DNA from: Megachile rotundata
Lineage: Eukaryota > Arthropoda > Insecta > Hymenoptera > Megachilidae
Assembly: GCF_050947335.1 (NCBI RefSeq)
Contig: NW_027473742.1
Coordinates: 62,001 to 126,000 of the forward strand
Reading direction: 5' to 3'
DNA length: 64,000 nt
Position numbers and translations under genes: made by a program. Position 1 is the first letter of the stretch, and each line of letters starts with the position of its first letter. Of the stretch, positions 13,226-29,600 are shown one piece after another. Below the pieces are notes generated by a model. The model worked only from the letters and a program-made list of their open reading frames with translations. It had not been told where the DNA came from and did not search any database.

Positions 13226-16200
13226 AACAATAAGGGAAATGAATATAGTAATTGTCGTTCTATCGATCATATAAGCTTAATATGGCTAATAATATGAGTT
13301 AGATTGATAACAATAAGAGTAATGAGTATACTAATTGTAGTTCTATCGATCACATCTGCATAATATGGTTAATAATATGAGTTAGATTGATAATAATAAG
13401 AGTAATAAATATAGTAAATGTCGTGCTATCGATCATATCTGCATAATATGGTTAATATAATGAGTTAGATTGATAATAGTGTGTGTAATAAGTATAGTAA
13501 TTGTCGTTCTATGGATCATATTAGCATAATATGGTTAATAATATGAGCTAGATTGATAATAATAAGAGTAATGAGTACAGTAATTGTCGTTCTATCGTTC
13601 ATATAAGCATAATATGGCTAATAATATGAGTTAGGCTGATGATAATAAGAGTAATGAGTATAGTAATTGTCGTTCTATCGATCGTATTTGCATAATATGG
13701 TTAATAATATGAGTTAGATTGATAATAATAAGAGAAATGAATATAGTAATTGTCGTTCTATCGATCATATAAGCATAATATGGCTAATAATATGAGTTAG
13801 ATTGATAATAATAAGAGTAAGGAGTATACTAATTGTAGTTCTATCGATCATATCTGCATAATATGGTTAATAATATGAGTTACATTGATAACAGTGAGTG
13901 TAATAAGTATAGTAATTGTCGTTCTGTCGATCATATAAGCATAATATGGCTAATAATATGAGTTAGATTGATAATAATAAGGGAAATGAATATAGTAATT
14001 GTCGTTCTATCGATCATATAAGCTTAATATGGCTAATAATATGAGTTAGATTGATAATAATAAGAGTAAGGAGTATACTAATTGTAGTTCTATCGATCAT
14101 ATCTGCATATTATGGTTAATAATATGAGTTAGATTGATAACAGTTAGTGTAATAAGTATAGTAATTGTCGTTCTATCGATCATATAAGCCTAATATGGCT
14201 AATAATATGAGTTAGATTGATAATAATAAGGGAAATGAATATAGTAATTGTCGTTCTATCGATCATATAAGCTTAATATGGCTAATAATATGAGTTAGAT
14301 TGATAATAATAAGAGTAATGAGTATACTAATTGTAGTTCTATCGATCATATCTGCATAATATGGTTAATAATATGAGTTCGATTGATAATAATAAGAGTA
14401 ATAAGTATAGTAAATGTCGTGCTATCGATCATATCTGCATAATATGGTTAATAATAGGAGTTAGATTGATAATAATAAGAGTAGTAAGTGTAGTAAATGT
14501 CGTGCTATCGATCATATCTGCATAATATGGTTAATAATATGAGTTAGATTGATAATAGTGTGTGTAATAAGTATAGTAATTGTCGTTCTATCGATCATAT
14601 TAGCATAATATGGTTAATAATATGAGCTAGATTGATAATAATAAGAGTAATTAGTACAGTAATTGTCGTTCTATCGTTCATATAAGCATAATATGGTTAA
14701 TAATATGAGTTAGATTGATAACAGTGAGTGTAATAAGTATAGTAATTGTCGTTCTGTCGATCATATAAGCATAATATGGCTAATAATATGAGTTAGATTG
14801 ATAATAATAAGGGAAATGAATATAGTAATTGTCGTTCTATCGATCATATAAGCTTAATATGGCTAATAATATGAGTTAGATTGATAATAATAAGAGTAAT
14901 GAGTATACTAATTGTAGTTCTATCGATCATATCTGCATAATATGGTTAATAATATGAGTTCGATTGATAATAATAAGAGTAATAAGTATAGTAAATGTCG
15001 TGCTATCGATCATATCTGCATAATATGGTTAATAATAGGAGTTAGATTGATAATAATAAGAGTAGTAAGTGTAGTAAATGTCGTGCTATCGATCATATCT
15101 GCATAATATGGTTAATAATATGAGTTAGATTGATAATAGTGTGTGTAATAAGTATAGTAATTGTCGTTCTATCGATCATATTAGCATAATATGGTTATTA
15201 ATATGAGCTAGATTGATAATAATAAGAGTAATTAGTACAGTAATTGTCGTTCTATCGTTCATATAAGCATAATATGGCTAATAATATGAGTTAGGCTGAT
15301 GATAATAAGAGTAATGAGTATAGTAATTGTCGTTCTATCGATCGTATTTGCATAATATGGTTAATAATATGAGTTAGATTGATAACAGTGAGTGTAATAA
15401 GTATAGTAATTGTCGTTCTGTCGATCATATAAGCATAATATAGCTAATAATATGAGTTAGATCAATAATAATAAGAGTAATAAGTGTAGCAATTGTCATG
15501 CTATCGATCATATCCGCATAATATGGTTAATAATATGAGTTAGATTGATAATAGTGAGTGTAATAAGTATAGTAATTGCCGTTCTATCGATCATATTAGC
15601 ATAATATGGCTTATAATATGAGTTAGGCTGATAATAATAAGAGTAATGAGTATAGTAATTGTCGTTCTATCGATCATATTTGCATAATGTGGTTAATAAT
15701 ATGAGTTAGATTGATAACAGTGAGTGTAATAAGTATAGTAATTGTCTTTCTATCGATCATATAAGCATAATATGGCTAATAATATGAGTTAGATTGATAA
15801 TAATAAGAGAAATGAATATAGTAATTGTCGTTCTATCGATCATATAAGCATAATATGGCTAATAATATGAGTTAGATTGATAATAATAAGAGTAAGGAGT
15901 ATACTAATTGTAGTTCTATCGATCATGTCTGCATAATATGGTTAATAATATGAGTTAGATTGATAACAATAAGAGTAATTAGTATAGTAAATGTCGTGCT
16001 ATCGATCATATCTGCATAATATGGTTAATAATATGAGTTAGATTGATAATAGTGAGTGTATTAAGTATAGTAATTGTCGTTCTATCGATCATATTAGCAT
16101 AATATGGCTAATAATATGAGTTAGATTGATAATAATAAGAGAAGTGAGTATAGTCATTGTCGTTCGATCGACCATATAAGCATAATATGGCTAATAATAT

Positions 16201-19200
16201 GAGTAAGATTGATAATAATAAGAGAAGTGAGTATAGTCATTGTCGTTCTATCGATCATATAAGCATAATATGGCTAATAATATGAGTAAGATTGATAATA
16301 ATAAGAGTAATGAGTATACTAATTGTAGTTCTATCGATCATATCTGCATAATATGGTTAATAATATGAGTTAGATTGATAACAGTAAGAGTAATAAGTAC
16401 AGTAAATGTCGTGCTATCGATCATATCTGCATAATATGGTTAATAATATGAGTTAGATTCATAATAATAAGAGTAATAAGTATAGTAATTGTCGTTCTAT
16501 CGATCACATAAGCATAATATGGCTGATAATATGAGTTAGATTGATAACAATGAGAGTAATAAGTATAGTAATTGTCGTTCTATCGATCATATTAGCATAA
16601 TATGGTTAATAATATGAGTTAGATTGATAATAGTAAGTGTAATGAGTATAGTAATTGTCGTTCTGTCGATCATATAAGCATAATATGGCCAATAATATGA
16701 GTTGGGCCGATAATAATAAGAGTAATGAGTATAGTAATTGTCGTTCTATCGATCATATAAGCATAATATGGCTAATAATATGAGTTAGATTGATAATAAT
16801 AAGGGAAATGAATATAGTAATTGTCGTTCTATCGATCATATAAGCTTAATATGGCTAATAATATGAGTTAGATTGATAATAATAAGAGCAATGAGTATAC
16901 TAATTGTAGTTCTATCGATCATATCTGCATAATATGGTTAATAATATGAGTTAGATTGATAATAGTGTGTGTAATAAGTATACTAATTGTCGTTCTATCG
17001 ATCACATAAGCATAATATGGCTAATAATATGAGTTAGATTGATAACAATGAGAGTAATAAGTATAGTAATTGTCGTTCTATCGATCATATTAGCATAATA
17101 TGGTTAATAATATGAGTTAAATTGATAATAGTGAGTGTAATGAATATAGTAATTGTCGTTCTGTCGATCATATAAGCATAATATGGCTAATAATATGAGT
17201 TAGATTGATAATAATAAGTGTAATGAGTATACTAATTGTAGTTCTATCGATCATATCTGCATAATATGGTTAATAATATGAGTTAGATTGATAATAATAA
17301 GAGAAGTGAGTATAGTCATTGTCGTTCGATCGATCATATAAGCATAATATGGCTAATAATATGAGTTAGATTGATAATAATAAGAGAAATGAATATAGTA
17401 AATGTCGTGCTATCGATCATATCTGCATAATATGGTTAATAATATGAGTTAGATTCATAATAATAAGAGTAATAAGTATAGTAATTGTCGTTCTATCGAT
17501 CATATGAGCATAATATGGTTAATAATATGAGTTAGATTGATAATAGTAAGTGTAATGAGTATAGTAATTGTCGTTCTGTCGATCATATAAGCATAATATG
17601 GCTAATAATATGAGTTAGATTGATAATAATAAGGGAAATGAATATAGTAATTGTCGTTCTATCGATCATATAAGCATAATATGGCTAATAATATGAGTTA
17701 AATTGATAATAATAAGAGTAAGGAGTATACTAATTGTAGTTCTATCGATCATGTCTGCATAATATGGTTAATAATATGAGTTAGATTGACAACAATAAGA
17801 GTAATAAGTATAGTAAATGTCGTGCTATCGATCATATCTGCATAATATGGTTAATAATATGAGTTAGATTGATAATAGTGAGTGTAATAAGTATAGTAAT
17901 TGTCGTTCTATCGATCATATTAGCATAATATGGCTAATAATATGAGTTAGGCTGATAATAATGAGAGTAATAAGTATAGTAATTGTCGTTCTGTCGATCA
18001 TATAAGCATAATATGGCTAATAATATGAATTAGATTGATAATAATAAGAGAAATGTATATAGTAATTGTCGTTCTATCGATCATATTAGCATAATATGGT
18101 TAATAATATGAGCTAGATTGATAATAATAAGAGTAATGAGTATAGTAATTGTCGTTCTATCGTTCATATAAGCATAATATGGCTAATAATATGAGTTAGG
18201 CTGATGATAATAGGGGTAATGAGTATAGTAATTGTCGTTCTATCGATCGTATTTGCATAATATGGTTAATAATATGAGTTAGATTGATAACAGTGAGTGT
18301 AATAAGTATAGTAATTGTCGTTCTGTCGATCATATAAGCATAATATAGCTAATAATATGAGTTAGATCGATAATAATAAGAGCAATAAGTGTAGTAAATG
18401 TCATGCTATCGATCATATCCGCATAATATGGTCAATAATATGAGTTAGATTGATAATAGTGAGTGTAATAGGTATAGACATTGTCGTTCTATCGATCATA
18501 TTAGTATAATATGGTTAATAATATGAGTTAGATTGATAATAATAAGAGTAATGAGTATACTAATTGTAGTTCTATCGATCATATCTGCATAATATGGTTA
18601 ATAATATGAGTTAGATTCATAATAATAAGAGTAATAAGTATAGTAATTGTCGTTCTATCGATCATATTTGCATAATGTGGTTAATAATATGAGTTAGATT
18701 GATAACAGTGAGTGTAATAAGTATAGTAATTGTCTTTCTATCGATCATATAAGCATAATATGGCTAATAATATGAGTTAGATTGATAATAGTGAGTGTAA
18801 TAAGTATAGTAATTGTCGTTCTATCGATCATATAAGCATAATATGGCTAATAATATGAGTTAAATTGATAATAATAAGAGTAAGGAGTATACTAATTGTA
18901 GTTCTATCGCTCATGTCTGCATAATATGGTTAATAATATGAGTTAGATTGACAACAATAAGAGTAATAAGTATAGTAAATGTCGTGCTATCGATCATATC
19001 TGCATAATATGGTTAATAATATGAGTTAGATTGATAATAGTGAGTGTAATAAGTATAGTAATTGTCGTTCTATCGATCATATAAGCATAATATGGCTAAT
19101 AATATGAGTTAAATTGATAATAATAAGAGTAAGGAGTATACTAATTGTAGTTCTATCGCTCATGTCTGCATAATATGGTTAATAATATGAGTTAGATTGA

Positions 19201-22200
19201 CAACAATAAGAGTAATAAGTATAGTAAATGTCGTGCTATCGATCATATCTGCATAATATGGTTAATAATATGAGTTAGATTGATAATAGTGAGTGTAATA
19301 AGTATAGTAATTGTCGTTCTATCGATCATATTAGCATAATATGGCTAATAATATGAGTTAGGCTGATAATAATGAGAGTAATAAGTATAGTAATTGTCGT
19401 TCTGTCGATCATATAAGCATAATATGGCTAATAATATGAATTAGATTGATAATAATAAGAGAAATGAATATAGTAATTGTCGTTCTATCGATCATATAAG
19501 CATAATATGGCTAATAATATGAGTTAGATTGATAATAATAAGAGTAAGGAGTATACTAATTGTAGTTCTATCGATCATATCTGCATAATATGGTTAATAA
19601 TATGAGTTAGATTGATAACTATAAGAGTAATAAGTATAGTAAATGTCGTGCTATCGATCATATCTGCATAATATGGTTAATAATATGTGTTAGATTCATA
19701 ATAATAAGAGTAATAAGTATAGTAATTGTCATTCTATCGATCACATAAGCATAATATGGCTAACAATATGAGTTAGATTGATAACAATGAGAGTAATAAG
19801 TATAGTAATTGTCGTTCTATCGATCATATGAGCATAATATGGTTAATAATATGAGTTAGATTGATAATAGTAAGTGTAATGAGTATAGTAATTGTCGTTC
19901 TGTCGATCATATAAGCATAATATGGCTAATAATATGAGTTGGGCCGATAATAATAAGAGTAATGAGTATAGTAATTGTCGTTCTATCGATCATATTTGCA
20001 TAATATGGTTAATAATATGAGTTAGATTGATAGCAGTGAGTGTAATAAGTATAGTAATTGTCGTTCTGTCGATCATATAAGCATAATATGGCTAATAATA
20101 TGAGTTAGATTGATAATAATAAGGGAAATGAATATAGTAATTGTCGTTCTATCGATCATATAAGCTTAATATGGCTAATAATATGAGTTAGATTGATAAT
20201 AATAAGAGTAAGGAGTATACTAATTGTAGTTCTATCGATCATATCTGCATATTATGGTTAATAATATGAGTTAGATTGATAACAGTTAGTGTAATAAGTA
20301 TAGTAATTGTCGTTCTATCGATCATATAAGCATAATATGGCTAATAATATGAGTTAGATTGATAATAGTGAGTGTAATAAGTATAGTAATAGTCGTTCTA
20401 TCGATCACATAAGCATAATATGGCTAATAATATGAGTTAAATTGATAATAATAAGAGTAAGGAGTATACTAATTGTAGTTCTATCGATCATGTCTGCATA
20501 ATATGGTTAATAATGTGAGTTAGATTGACAACAATAAGAGTAATAAGTATAGTAAATGTCGTTCTATCGATCATATAAGCATAATATGGCTAATAATATG
20601 AGTTAGATTGATAATAATAAGAGAAATGAGTATACTAATTGTAGTTCTATCGATCATATCTGCATAATATGGTTAATAATATGAGTTAGATTGATAACTG
20701 TAAGAGTAATAAGTATAGTAAATGTCGTGCTATCGATCATATCTGCATAATATGGTTAATAATATGAGTTAGATTGATAATAGTGTGTGTAATAAGTATA
20801 GTAATTGTCGTTCTATCGATCATATTAGCATAATATGGTTAATAATATGAGCTAGATTGATAATAATAAGAGTAATTAGTACAGTAATTGTCGTTCTATC
20901 GTTCATATAAGCATAATATGGCTAATAATATGAGTTAGGCTGATGATAATAAGAGTAATGAGTATAGTAATTGTCGTTCTATCGATCGTATTTGCATAAT
21001 ATGGTTAATAATATGAGTTAGATTGATAATAATAAGAGAAATGAATATAGTAATTGTCGTTCTATCGATCATATAAGCATAATATGGCTAATAATATGAG
21101 TTAGATTGATAATAATAAGAGTAAGGAGTATACTAATTGTAGTTCTATCGATCATATCTGCATAATATGGTTAATAATATGAGTTACATTGATAACAGTG
21201 AGTGTAATAAGTATAGTAATTGTCGTTCTGTCGATCATATAAGCATAATATGGCTAATAATATGAGTTAGATTGATAATAATAAGGGAAATGAATATAGT
21301 AATTGTCGTTCTATCGATCATATAAGCTTAATATGGCTAATAATATGAGTTAGATTGATAATAATAAGAGTAAGGAGTATACTAATTGTAGTTCTATCGA
21401 TCATATCTGCATATTATGGTTAATAATATGAGTTAGATTGATAACAGTTAGTGTAATAAGTATAGTAATTGTCGTTCTATCGATCATATAAGCCTAATAT
21501 GGCTAATAATATGAGTTAGATTGATAATAATAAAAGTAATAAGTATAGTAATTGTCGTTCTATCGATCATATAAGCATAATATGGTTAATAATATGAGTT
21601 AGATTGATAATAATAAGAGTAATAAGTAGAGTAATTGTCGTTCTATCGATCATATAAGCATAATATGGCTAATAATACGAGTTAGATTGATAATAATAAC
21701 AGTAATAAGTATAGTAATTGTCGTTCTATCGATAATATAAGCATAATATGGCTAATAATATGAGTTAGATTGATAATACTAAGAGTAGTGAGTATAGTAA
21801 TTCACGTTCTATCGATCATATAAGCATAATATGGCTAATAATATGAGTTAGATTGATAACAATAAGAGTAATAAGTATAGTAATTGTCGTTCTATCGATC
21901 ATATAAGCATAATATGGCTAATAATATGAGTTAGAGTAATAATATTAAGAGTAGTGAGTATAGTAATTCTCGTTCTATCGATCATATAAGCATAATATGG
22001 CTAATAATATGAGTTAGATTGATAATAATAAGAGTAATGAGTATAGTAATTGTAGTTCTATCGATCATTTAAGCATAATATGGCTAATAATATGAGTTAG
22101 ATTGATAATAATAACAGTAATAAGTATAGTAATTGTCGTTCTATCGATATTATAAGCATAATATGGCTAATAATATGAGTTAGATTGATAATACTAAGAG

Positions 22201-23926
22201 TAGTGAGTATAGTAATTCTCGTTCTATCGATCATATAAGCATAATATGGCTAATAATATGAGTTAGATTGATAGTCATAAGAGTAATAAGTATAGTAATT
22301 GTCGTTCTATCGATCATATAAGCATAATATGGCTAATAATATGAGTTAGATTGATAATACTAAGAGTAGTGAGTATAGTAATTCTCGTTCTATCGATCAT
22401 ATAAGCATAATATGGCTAATAATATGAGTTAGATTGATAATAATAAGAGTAATAAGTACAGTAATTGTCGTTCTATCGATCGTATAAGCATAATAAGGCT
22501 AATAATATGAGTTAGAGTGATAATACTAAGAGTAGTGAGTATAGTAATTCTCATTCTATCGATCATATAAGCATAATAAGGCTAATAATATGAGTTAGAG
22601 TGATAATACTAAGAGCAGTGAGTATAGTAATTCTCATTCTATCGATCATATCTGCATAATATGGTTAATAATATGAGTTAGATTGATAATAGTAAGAGTA
22701 ATAAGTACAGTAATTGTCGTTCTATCGATCATATAAGCATAATAAGGCTAATAATATGAGTTAGATTGATAATAGTAAGAGTAATGTGTATAGTAAATGT
22801 CGTGCTATCGATCATATCTGCACAATATGGTTAATAATATGAGTTAGATTGATAACAGTGAGTGTAATAAGTATAGTAATTGTCGTTCTATCGATCATAT
22901 TAGCATAATATGGTTAATAATATGAGCTAGATTGATAATAATAAGAGTAATTAGTACAGTAATTGTCGTTCTATCGTTCATATAAGCATAATATGGCTAA
23001 TAATATGAGTTAGGCTGATGATAATAAGAGTAATGAGTATAGTAATTGTCGTTCTATCGATCGTATTTGCATAATATGGTTAATAATATGAGTTAGATTG
23101 ATAACAGTGAGTGTAATAAGTATAGTAATTGTCGTTCTGTCGATCATATAAGCATAATATGGCTAATAATATGAGTTAGATTGATAACAGTGAGTGTAAT
23201 AAGTATAGTAGTTGTCGTTCTGTCGATCATATAAGCATAATATGGCTAATAATATGAGTTAGGCTGATAATAATAAGAGTAATAGGTATAGTAAATGTCG
23301 TGCTATCGATCATATCTGCATAATATGGTTAATAATATGAGTTAGATTGATAATAGTGAGTGTAATAAGTATAGTAAGTGTCGTTCTATCGATCATATTA
23401 GCATAATATGGTTAATAATATGAGTTAGATTCATAATAATAAGAGTAATAAGTATAGTAATTGTCGTTCTATCGATCATATAAGCATAATTTGGCTAATA
23501 ATATGAGTTAGATTGATAACAATAAGAGTAATAAGTATAGTAATTGTCGTTCTATCGATCCTATAAGCATAATATGGCTAATAATATGAGATAGATTGAT
23601 AATAATAAGAGAAATGAATATAGTAATTGTCGTTCTATGGATCATATAAGCATAATATGGCTAATAATATGAGTTAGATTGATAATAATAAGAGTAAGGA
23701 GTATACTAATTGTAGTTCTATCGATCATATCTGCATAATATTGTTAATAATATGAGTTAGACTGATAACAATAAGAGTAATAAGTACAGTAAATGTCGTG
23801 CTATCCATCATATCTGCATAATATGGTTAATAATATGAGTTAGATTGATAATAGTGAGTGTAATAACTATAGTAATTGTCGTTCTATCGATCATATTAGC
23901 ATAATATGGTTATTAATATGAGTTAG

Positions 23927-24008
23927 ATTGATAATAGTGAGTGTAATGAGTATAGTAATTGTCGTCTATCGATCATATAAGCATAATATGGCTAATAATA
24001 TGAGTTAG
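23927..24008 (+). repeat. 82-bp monomer, same T deletion (copy b)
   Basis: At 23,961 the sequence reads GTCGTCTATC, lacking one T of CGTTCTATCG. It has the same flanking monomers as the one near 13,093, and copy c lies 2,655 bases downstream. Borders are approximate. Confidence 0.85.
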
Positions 24009-26581
24009 GCTGATAATAATGAGAGTAATAAGTATTGTAATAGTCGTTCTGTCGATCATATAAGCATAATATGGCTAATAATATGAGTTAGATTGATAAC
24101 AATAAGGGAAATGAATATAGTAATTGTCGTTCTATCGATCATATAAGCTTAATATGGCTAATAATATGAGTTAGATTGATAATAATAAGAGTAATGAGTA
24201 TACTAATTGTAGTTCTATCGATCACATCTGCATAATATGGTTAATAATATGAGTTAGATTGATAATAATAAGAGTAATAAATATAGTAAATGTCGTGCTA
24301 TCGATCATATCTGCATAATATGGTTAATATAATGAGTTAGATTGATAATAGTGTGTGTAATAAGTATAGTAATTGTCGTTCTATGGATCATATTAGCATA
24401 ATATGGTTAATAATATGAGCTAGATTGATAATAATAAGAGTAATGAGTACAGTAATTGTCGTTCTATCGTTCATATAAGCATAATATGGCTAATAATATG
24501 AGTTAGGCTGATGATAATAAGAGTAATGAGTATAGTAATTGTCGTTCTATCGATCGTATTTGCATAATATGGTTAATAATATGAGTTAGATTGATAATAA
24601 TAAGAGTAAGGAGTATACTAATTGTAGTTCTATCGATCATATCTGCATAATATGGTTAATAATATGATTTACATTGATAACAGTGAGTGTAATAAGTATA
24701 GTAATTGTCGTTCTGTCGATCATATAAGCATAATATGGCTAATAATATGAGTTAGATTGATAATAATAAGGGAAATGAATATAGTAATTGTCGTTCTATC
24801 GATCATATAAGCTTAATATGGCTAATAATATGAGTTAGATTGATAATACTAAGAGTAGTGAGTATAGTAATTCTCGTTCTATCGATCATATAAGCATAAT
24901 ATGGCTAATAATATGAGTTAGATTGATATTAATAAGAGTAATAAGTACAGTAATTGTCGTTCTATCGATCGTATAAGCATAATAAGGCTAATAATATGAG
25001 TTAGAGTGATAATACTAAGAGTAGTGAGTATAGTAATTCTCGTTCTATCGATCATATAAGCATAATATGGCTAATAATATGAGTTAGATTGATAATAATA
25101 AGAGTAATAACTACAGTAATTGTCGTTCTATCGATCGTATAAGCATAATAAGGCTAATAATATGAGTTAGAGTGATAATACTAAGAGTAGTGAGTATAGT
25201 AATTCTCATTCTATCGATCATATAAGCATAATAAGGCTAATCATATGAGTTAGAGTGATAATACTAAGAGCAGTGAGTATAGTAATTCTCATTCTATCGA
25301 TCATATCTGCATAATATGGTTAATAATATGAGTTAGATTGATAATAGTAAGAGTAATAAGTACAGTAATTGTCGTTCTATCGATCATATAAGCATAATAA
25401 GGCTAATAATATGAGTTAGATTGATAATAGTAAGAGTAATGTGTATAGTAAATGTCGTGCTATCGATCATATCTGCACAATATGGTTAATAATATGAGTT
25501 AGATTGATAACAGTGAGTGTAATAAGTATAGTAATTGTCGTTCTATCGATCATATTAGCATAATATGGTTAATAATATGAATTAGATTGATAATAATAAG
25601 AGTAATAAGTATAGTATTTGACGTTCTATCGATCATATAAGCATAATATGGCTAATAATATGAGTTAGATTGATAATAGTAAGAGTAATAAGTATAGTAA
25701 TTGTCGTTCTATCGATCATATCTGCATAATATGGTTAATAACATGAGTTAGATTGATAATAGTGAGTGTAATAAGTATAGTAATTGTCGTTCTGTCGATC
25801 ATATAAGCATAATATGGCTAATAATATGAGTTAGATTGATAACAGTGAGTGTAATAAGTATAGTAGTTGTCGTTCTGTCGATCATATAAGCATAATATGG
25901 CTAATAATATGAGTTAGGCTGATAATAATAAGAGTAATAGGTATAGTAAATGTCGTGCTATCGATCATATCTGCATAATATGGTTAATAATATGAGTTAG
26001 ATTGATAATAGTGAGTGTAATAAGTATAGTAAGTGTCGTTCTATCGATCATATTAGCATAATATGGTTAATAATATGAGTTAGATTCATAATAATAAGAG
26101 TAATAAGTATAGTAATTGTCGTTCTATCGATCATATAAGCATAATTTGGCTAATAATATGAGTTAGATTGATAACAATAAGAGTAATAAGTATAGTAATT
26201 GTCGTTCTATCGATCCTATAAGCATAATATGGCTAATAATATGAGATAGATTGATAATAATAAGAGAAATGAATATAGTAATTGTCGTTCTATGGATCAT
26301 ATAAGCATAATATGGCTAATAATATGAGTTAGATTGATAATAATAAGAGTAAGGAGTATACTAATTGTAGTTCTATCGATCATATCTGCATAATATTGTT
26401 AATAATATGAGTTAGACTGATAACAATAAGAGTAATAAGTACAGTAAATGTCGTGCTATCCATCATATCTGCATAATATGGTTAATAATATGAGTTAGAT
26501 TGATAATAGTGAGTGTAATAAGTATAGTAATTGTCGTTCTATCGATCATATTAGCATAATATGGTTATTAATATGAGTTAG

Positions 26582-26663
26582 ATTGATAATAGTGAGTGTA
26601 ATGAGTATAGTAATTGTCGTCTATCGATCATATAAGCATAATATGGCTAATAATATGAGTTAG
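26582..26663 (+). repeat. 82-bp monomer, same T deletion (copy c)
   Basis: TAATTGTCGT at 26,611 is followed by CTATCG, again lacking one T. It is in the same sequence context as the copies near 13,093 and 23,965. Because of it, shifts across this point are whole multiples of 83 minus one. Borders are approximate. Confidence 0.85.
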
Positions 26664-29600
26664 GCTGATAATAATGAGAGTAATAAGTATTGTAATAGTC
26701 GTTCTGTCGATCATATAAGCATAATATGGCTAATAATATGAGTTAGATTGATAACAATAAGGGAAATGAATATAGTAATTGTCGTTCTATCGATCATATA
26801 AGCTTAATATGGCTAATAATATGAGTTAGATTGATAACAATAAGAGTAATGAGTATACTAATTGTAGTTCTATCGATCACATCTGCATAATATGGTTAAT
26901 AATATGAGTTAGATTGATAATAATAAGAGTAATAAATATAGTAAATGTCGTGCTATCGATCATATCTGCATAATATGGTTAATATAATGAGTTAGATTGA
27001 TAATAGTGTGTGTAATAAGTATAGTAATTGTCGTTCTATGGATCATATTAGCATAATATGGTTAATAATATGAGCTAGATTGATAATAATAAGAGTAATG
27101 AGTACAGTAATTGTCGTTCTATCGTTCATATAAGCATAATATGGCTAATAATATGAGTTAGGCTGATGATAATAAGAGTAATGAGTATAGTAATTGTCGT
27201 TCTATCGATCGTATTTGCATAATATGGTTAATAATATGAGTTAGATTGATAATAATAAGAGAAATGAATATAGTAATTGTCGTTCTATCGATCATATAAG
27301 CATAATATGGCTAATAATATGAGTTAGATTGATAATAATAAGAGTAAGGAGTATACTAATTGTAGTTCTATCGATCATATCTGCATAATATGGTTAATAA
27401 TATGAGTTACATTGATAACAGTGAGTGTAATAAGTATAGTAATTGTCGTTCTGTCGATCATATAAGCATAATATGGCTAATAATATGAGTTAGATTGATA
27501 ATAATAAGGGAAATGAATATAGTAATTGTCGTTCTATCGATCATATAAGCTTAATATGGCTAATAATATGAGTTAGATTGATAACAATAAGAGTAAGGAG
27601 TATACTAATTGTAGTTCTATCGATCATATCTGCATATTATGGTTAATAATATGAGTTAGATTGATAACAGTTAGTGTAATAAGTATAGTAATTGTCGTTC
27701 TATCGATCATATAAGCCTAATATGGCTAATAATATGAGTTAGATTGATAATAATAAGGGAAATGAATATAGTAATTGTCGTTCTATCGATCATATAAGCT
27801 TAATATGGCTAATAATATGAGTTAGATTGATAATAATAAGAGTAATGAGTATACTAATTGTAGTTCTATCGATCATATCTGCATAATATGGTTAATAATA
27901 TGAGTTCGATTGATAATAATAAGAGTAATAAGTATAGTAAATGTCGTGCTATCGATCATATCTGCATAATATGGTTAATAATAGGAGTTAGATTGATAAT
28001 AATAAGAGTAGTAAGTGTAGTAAATGTCGTGCTATCGATCATATCTGCATAATATGGTTAATAATATGAGTTAGATTGATAATAGTGTGTGTAATAAGTA
28101 TAGTAATTGTCGTTCTATCGATCATATTAGCATAATATGGTTAATAATATGAGCTAGATTGATAATAATAAGAGTAATTAGTACAGTAATTGTCGTTCTA
28201 TCGTTCATATAAGCATAATATGGTTAATAATATGAGTTAGATTGATAACAGTGAGTGTAATAAGTATAGTAATTGTCGTTCTGTCGATCATATAAGCATA
28301 ATATGGCTAATAATATGAGTTAGATTGATAATAATAAGGGAAATGAATATAGTAATTGTCGTTCTATCGATCATATAAGCTTAATATGGCTAATAATATG
28401 AGTTAGATTGATAATAATAAGAGTAATGAGTATACTAATTGTAGTTCTATCGATCATATCTGCATAATATGGTTAATAATATGAGTTCGATTGATAATAA
28501 TAAGAGTAATAAGTATAGTAAATGTCGTGCTATCGATCATATCTGCATAATATGGTTAATAATAGGAGTTAGATTGATAATAATAAGAGTAGTAAGTGTA
28601 GTAAATGTCGTGCTATCGATCATATCTGCATAATATGGTTAATAATATGAGTTAGATTGATAATAGTGTGTGTAATAAGTATAGTAATTGTCGTTCTATC
28701 GATCATATTAGCATAATATGGTTATTAATATGAGCTAGATTGATAATAATAAGAGTAATTAGTACAGTAATTGTCGTTCTATCGTTCATATAAGCATAAT
28801 ATGGCTAATAATATGAGTTAGGCTGATGATAATAAGAGTAATGAGTATAGTAATTGTCGTTCTATCGATCGTATTTGCATAATATGGTTAATAATATGAG
28901 TTAGATTGATAACAGTGAGTGTAATAAGTATAGTAATTGTCGTTCTGTCGATCATATAAGCATAATATAGCTAATAATATGAGTTAGATCAATAATAATA
29001 AGAGTAATAAGTGTAGCAATTGTCATGCTATCGATCATATCCGCATAATATGGTTAATAATATGAGTTAGATTGATAATAGTGAGTGTAATAAGTATAGT
29101 AATTGCCGTTCTATCGATCATATTAGCATAATATGGCTTATAATATGAGTTAGGCTGATAATAATAAGAGTAATGAGTATAGTAATTGTCGTTCTATCGA
29201 TCATATTTGCATAATGTGGTTAATAATATGAGTTAGATTGATAACAGTGAGTGTAATAAGTATAGTAATTGTCTTTCTATCGATCATATAAGCATAATAT
29301 GGCTAATAATATGAGTTAGATTGATAATAATAAGAGAAATGAATATAGTAATTGTCGTTCTATCGATCATATAAGCATAATATGGCTAATAATATGAGTT
29401 AGATTGATAATAATAAGAGTAAGGAGTATACTAATTGTAGTTCTATCGATCATGTCTGCATAATATGGTTAATAATATGAGTTAGATTGATAACAATAAG
29501 AGTAATTAGTATAGTAAATGTCGTGCTATCGATCATATCTGCATAATATGGTTAATAATATGAGTTAGATTGATAACAATGAGAGTAATAAGTATAGTAA

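Larger units (their letters stand above)
8474..21503 (+). repeat. Large duplicated block, copy 1 (about 13 kb, 157 monomers)
   Basis: The variant TAAAAGTAAT at 8,501 recurs at 21,531, a shift of 13,030 bases, or 157 monomers less one base. The missing base is the deletion near 13,093. The match at this shift runs to about 10,550. Beyond it the block still matches the second copy, but at shift 13,527 (10,571 with 24,098; 15,457 with 28,984) up to about 16,046, and then at shift 10,871 from about 18,700 to 21,520. The block therefore holds the same monomer order as copy 2, interrupted by two rearrangements. It contains the first HindIII-type monomers (AAGCTT at 10,618). Confidence 0.8.

Noticed and set aside
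18206..18222. G-rich AGGGGTAATG monomer as a G-quadruplex or telomeric repeat
   Set aside because: A single run of four G per monomer, found only in one variant, cannot form the structure alone, and neighbouring monomers have no matching G runs.
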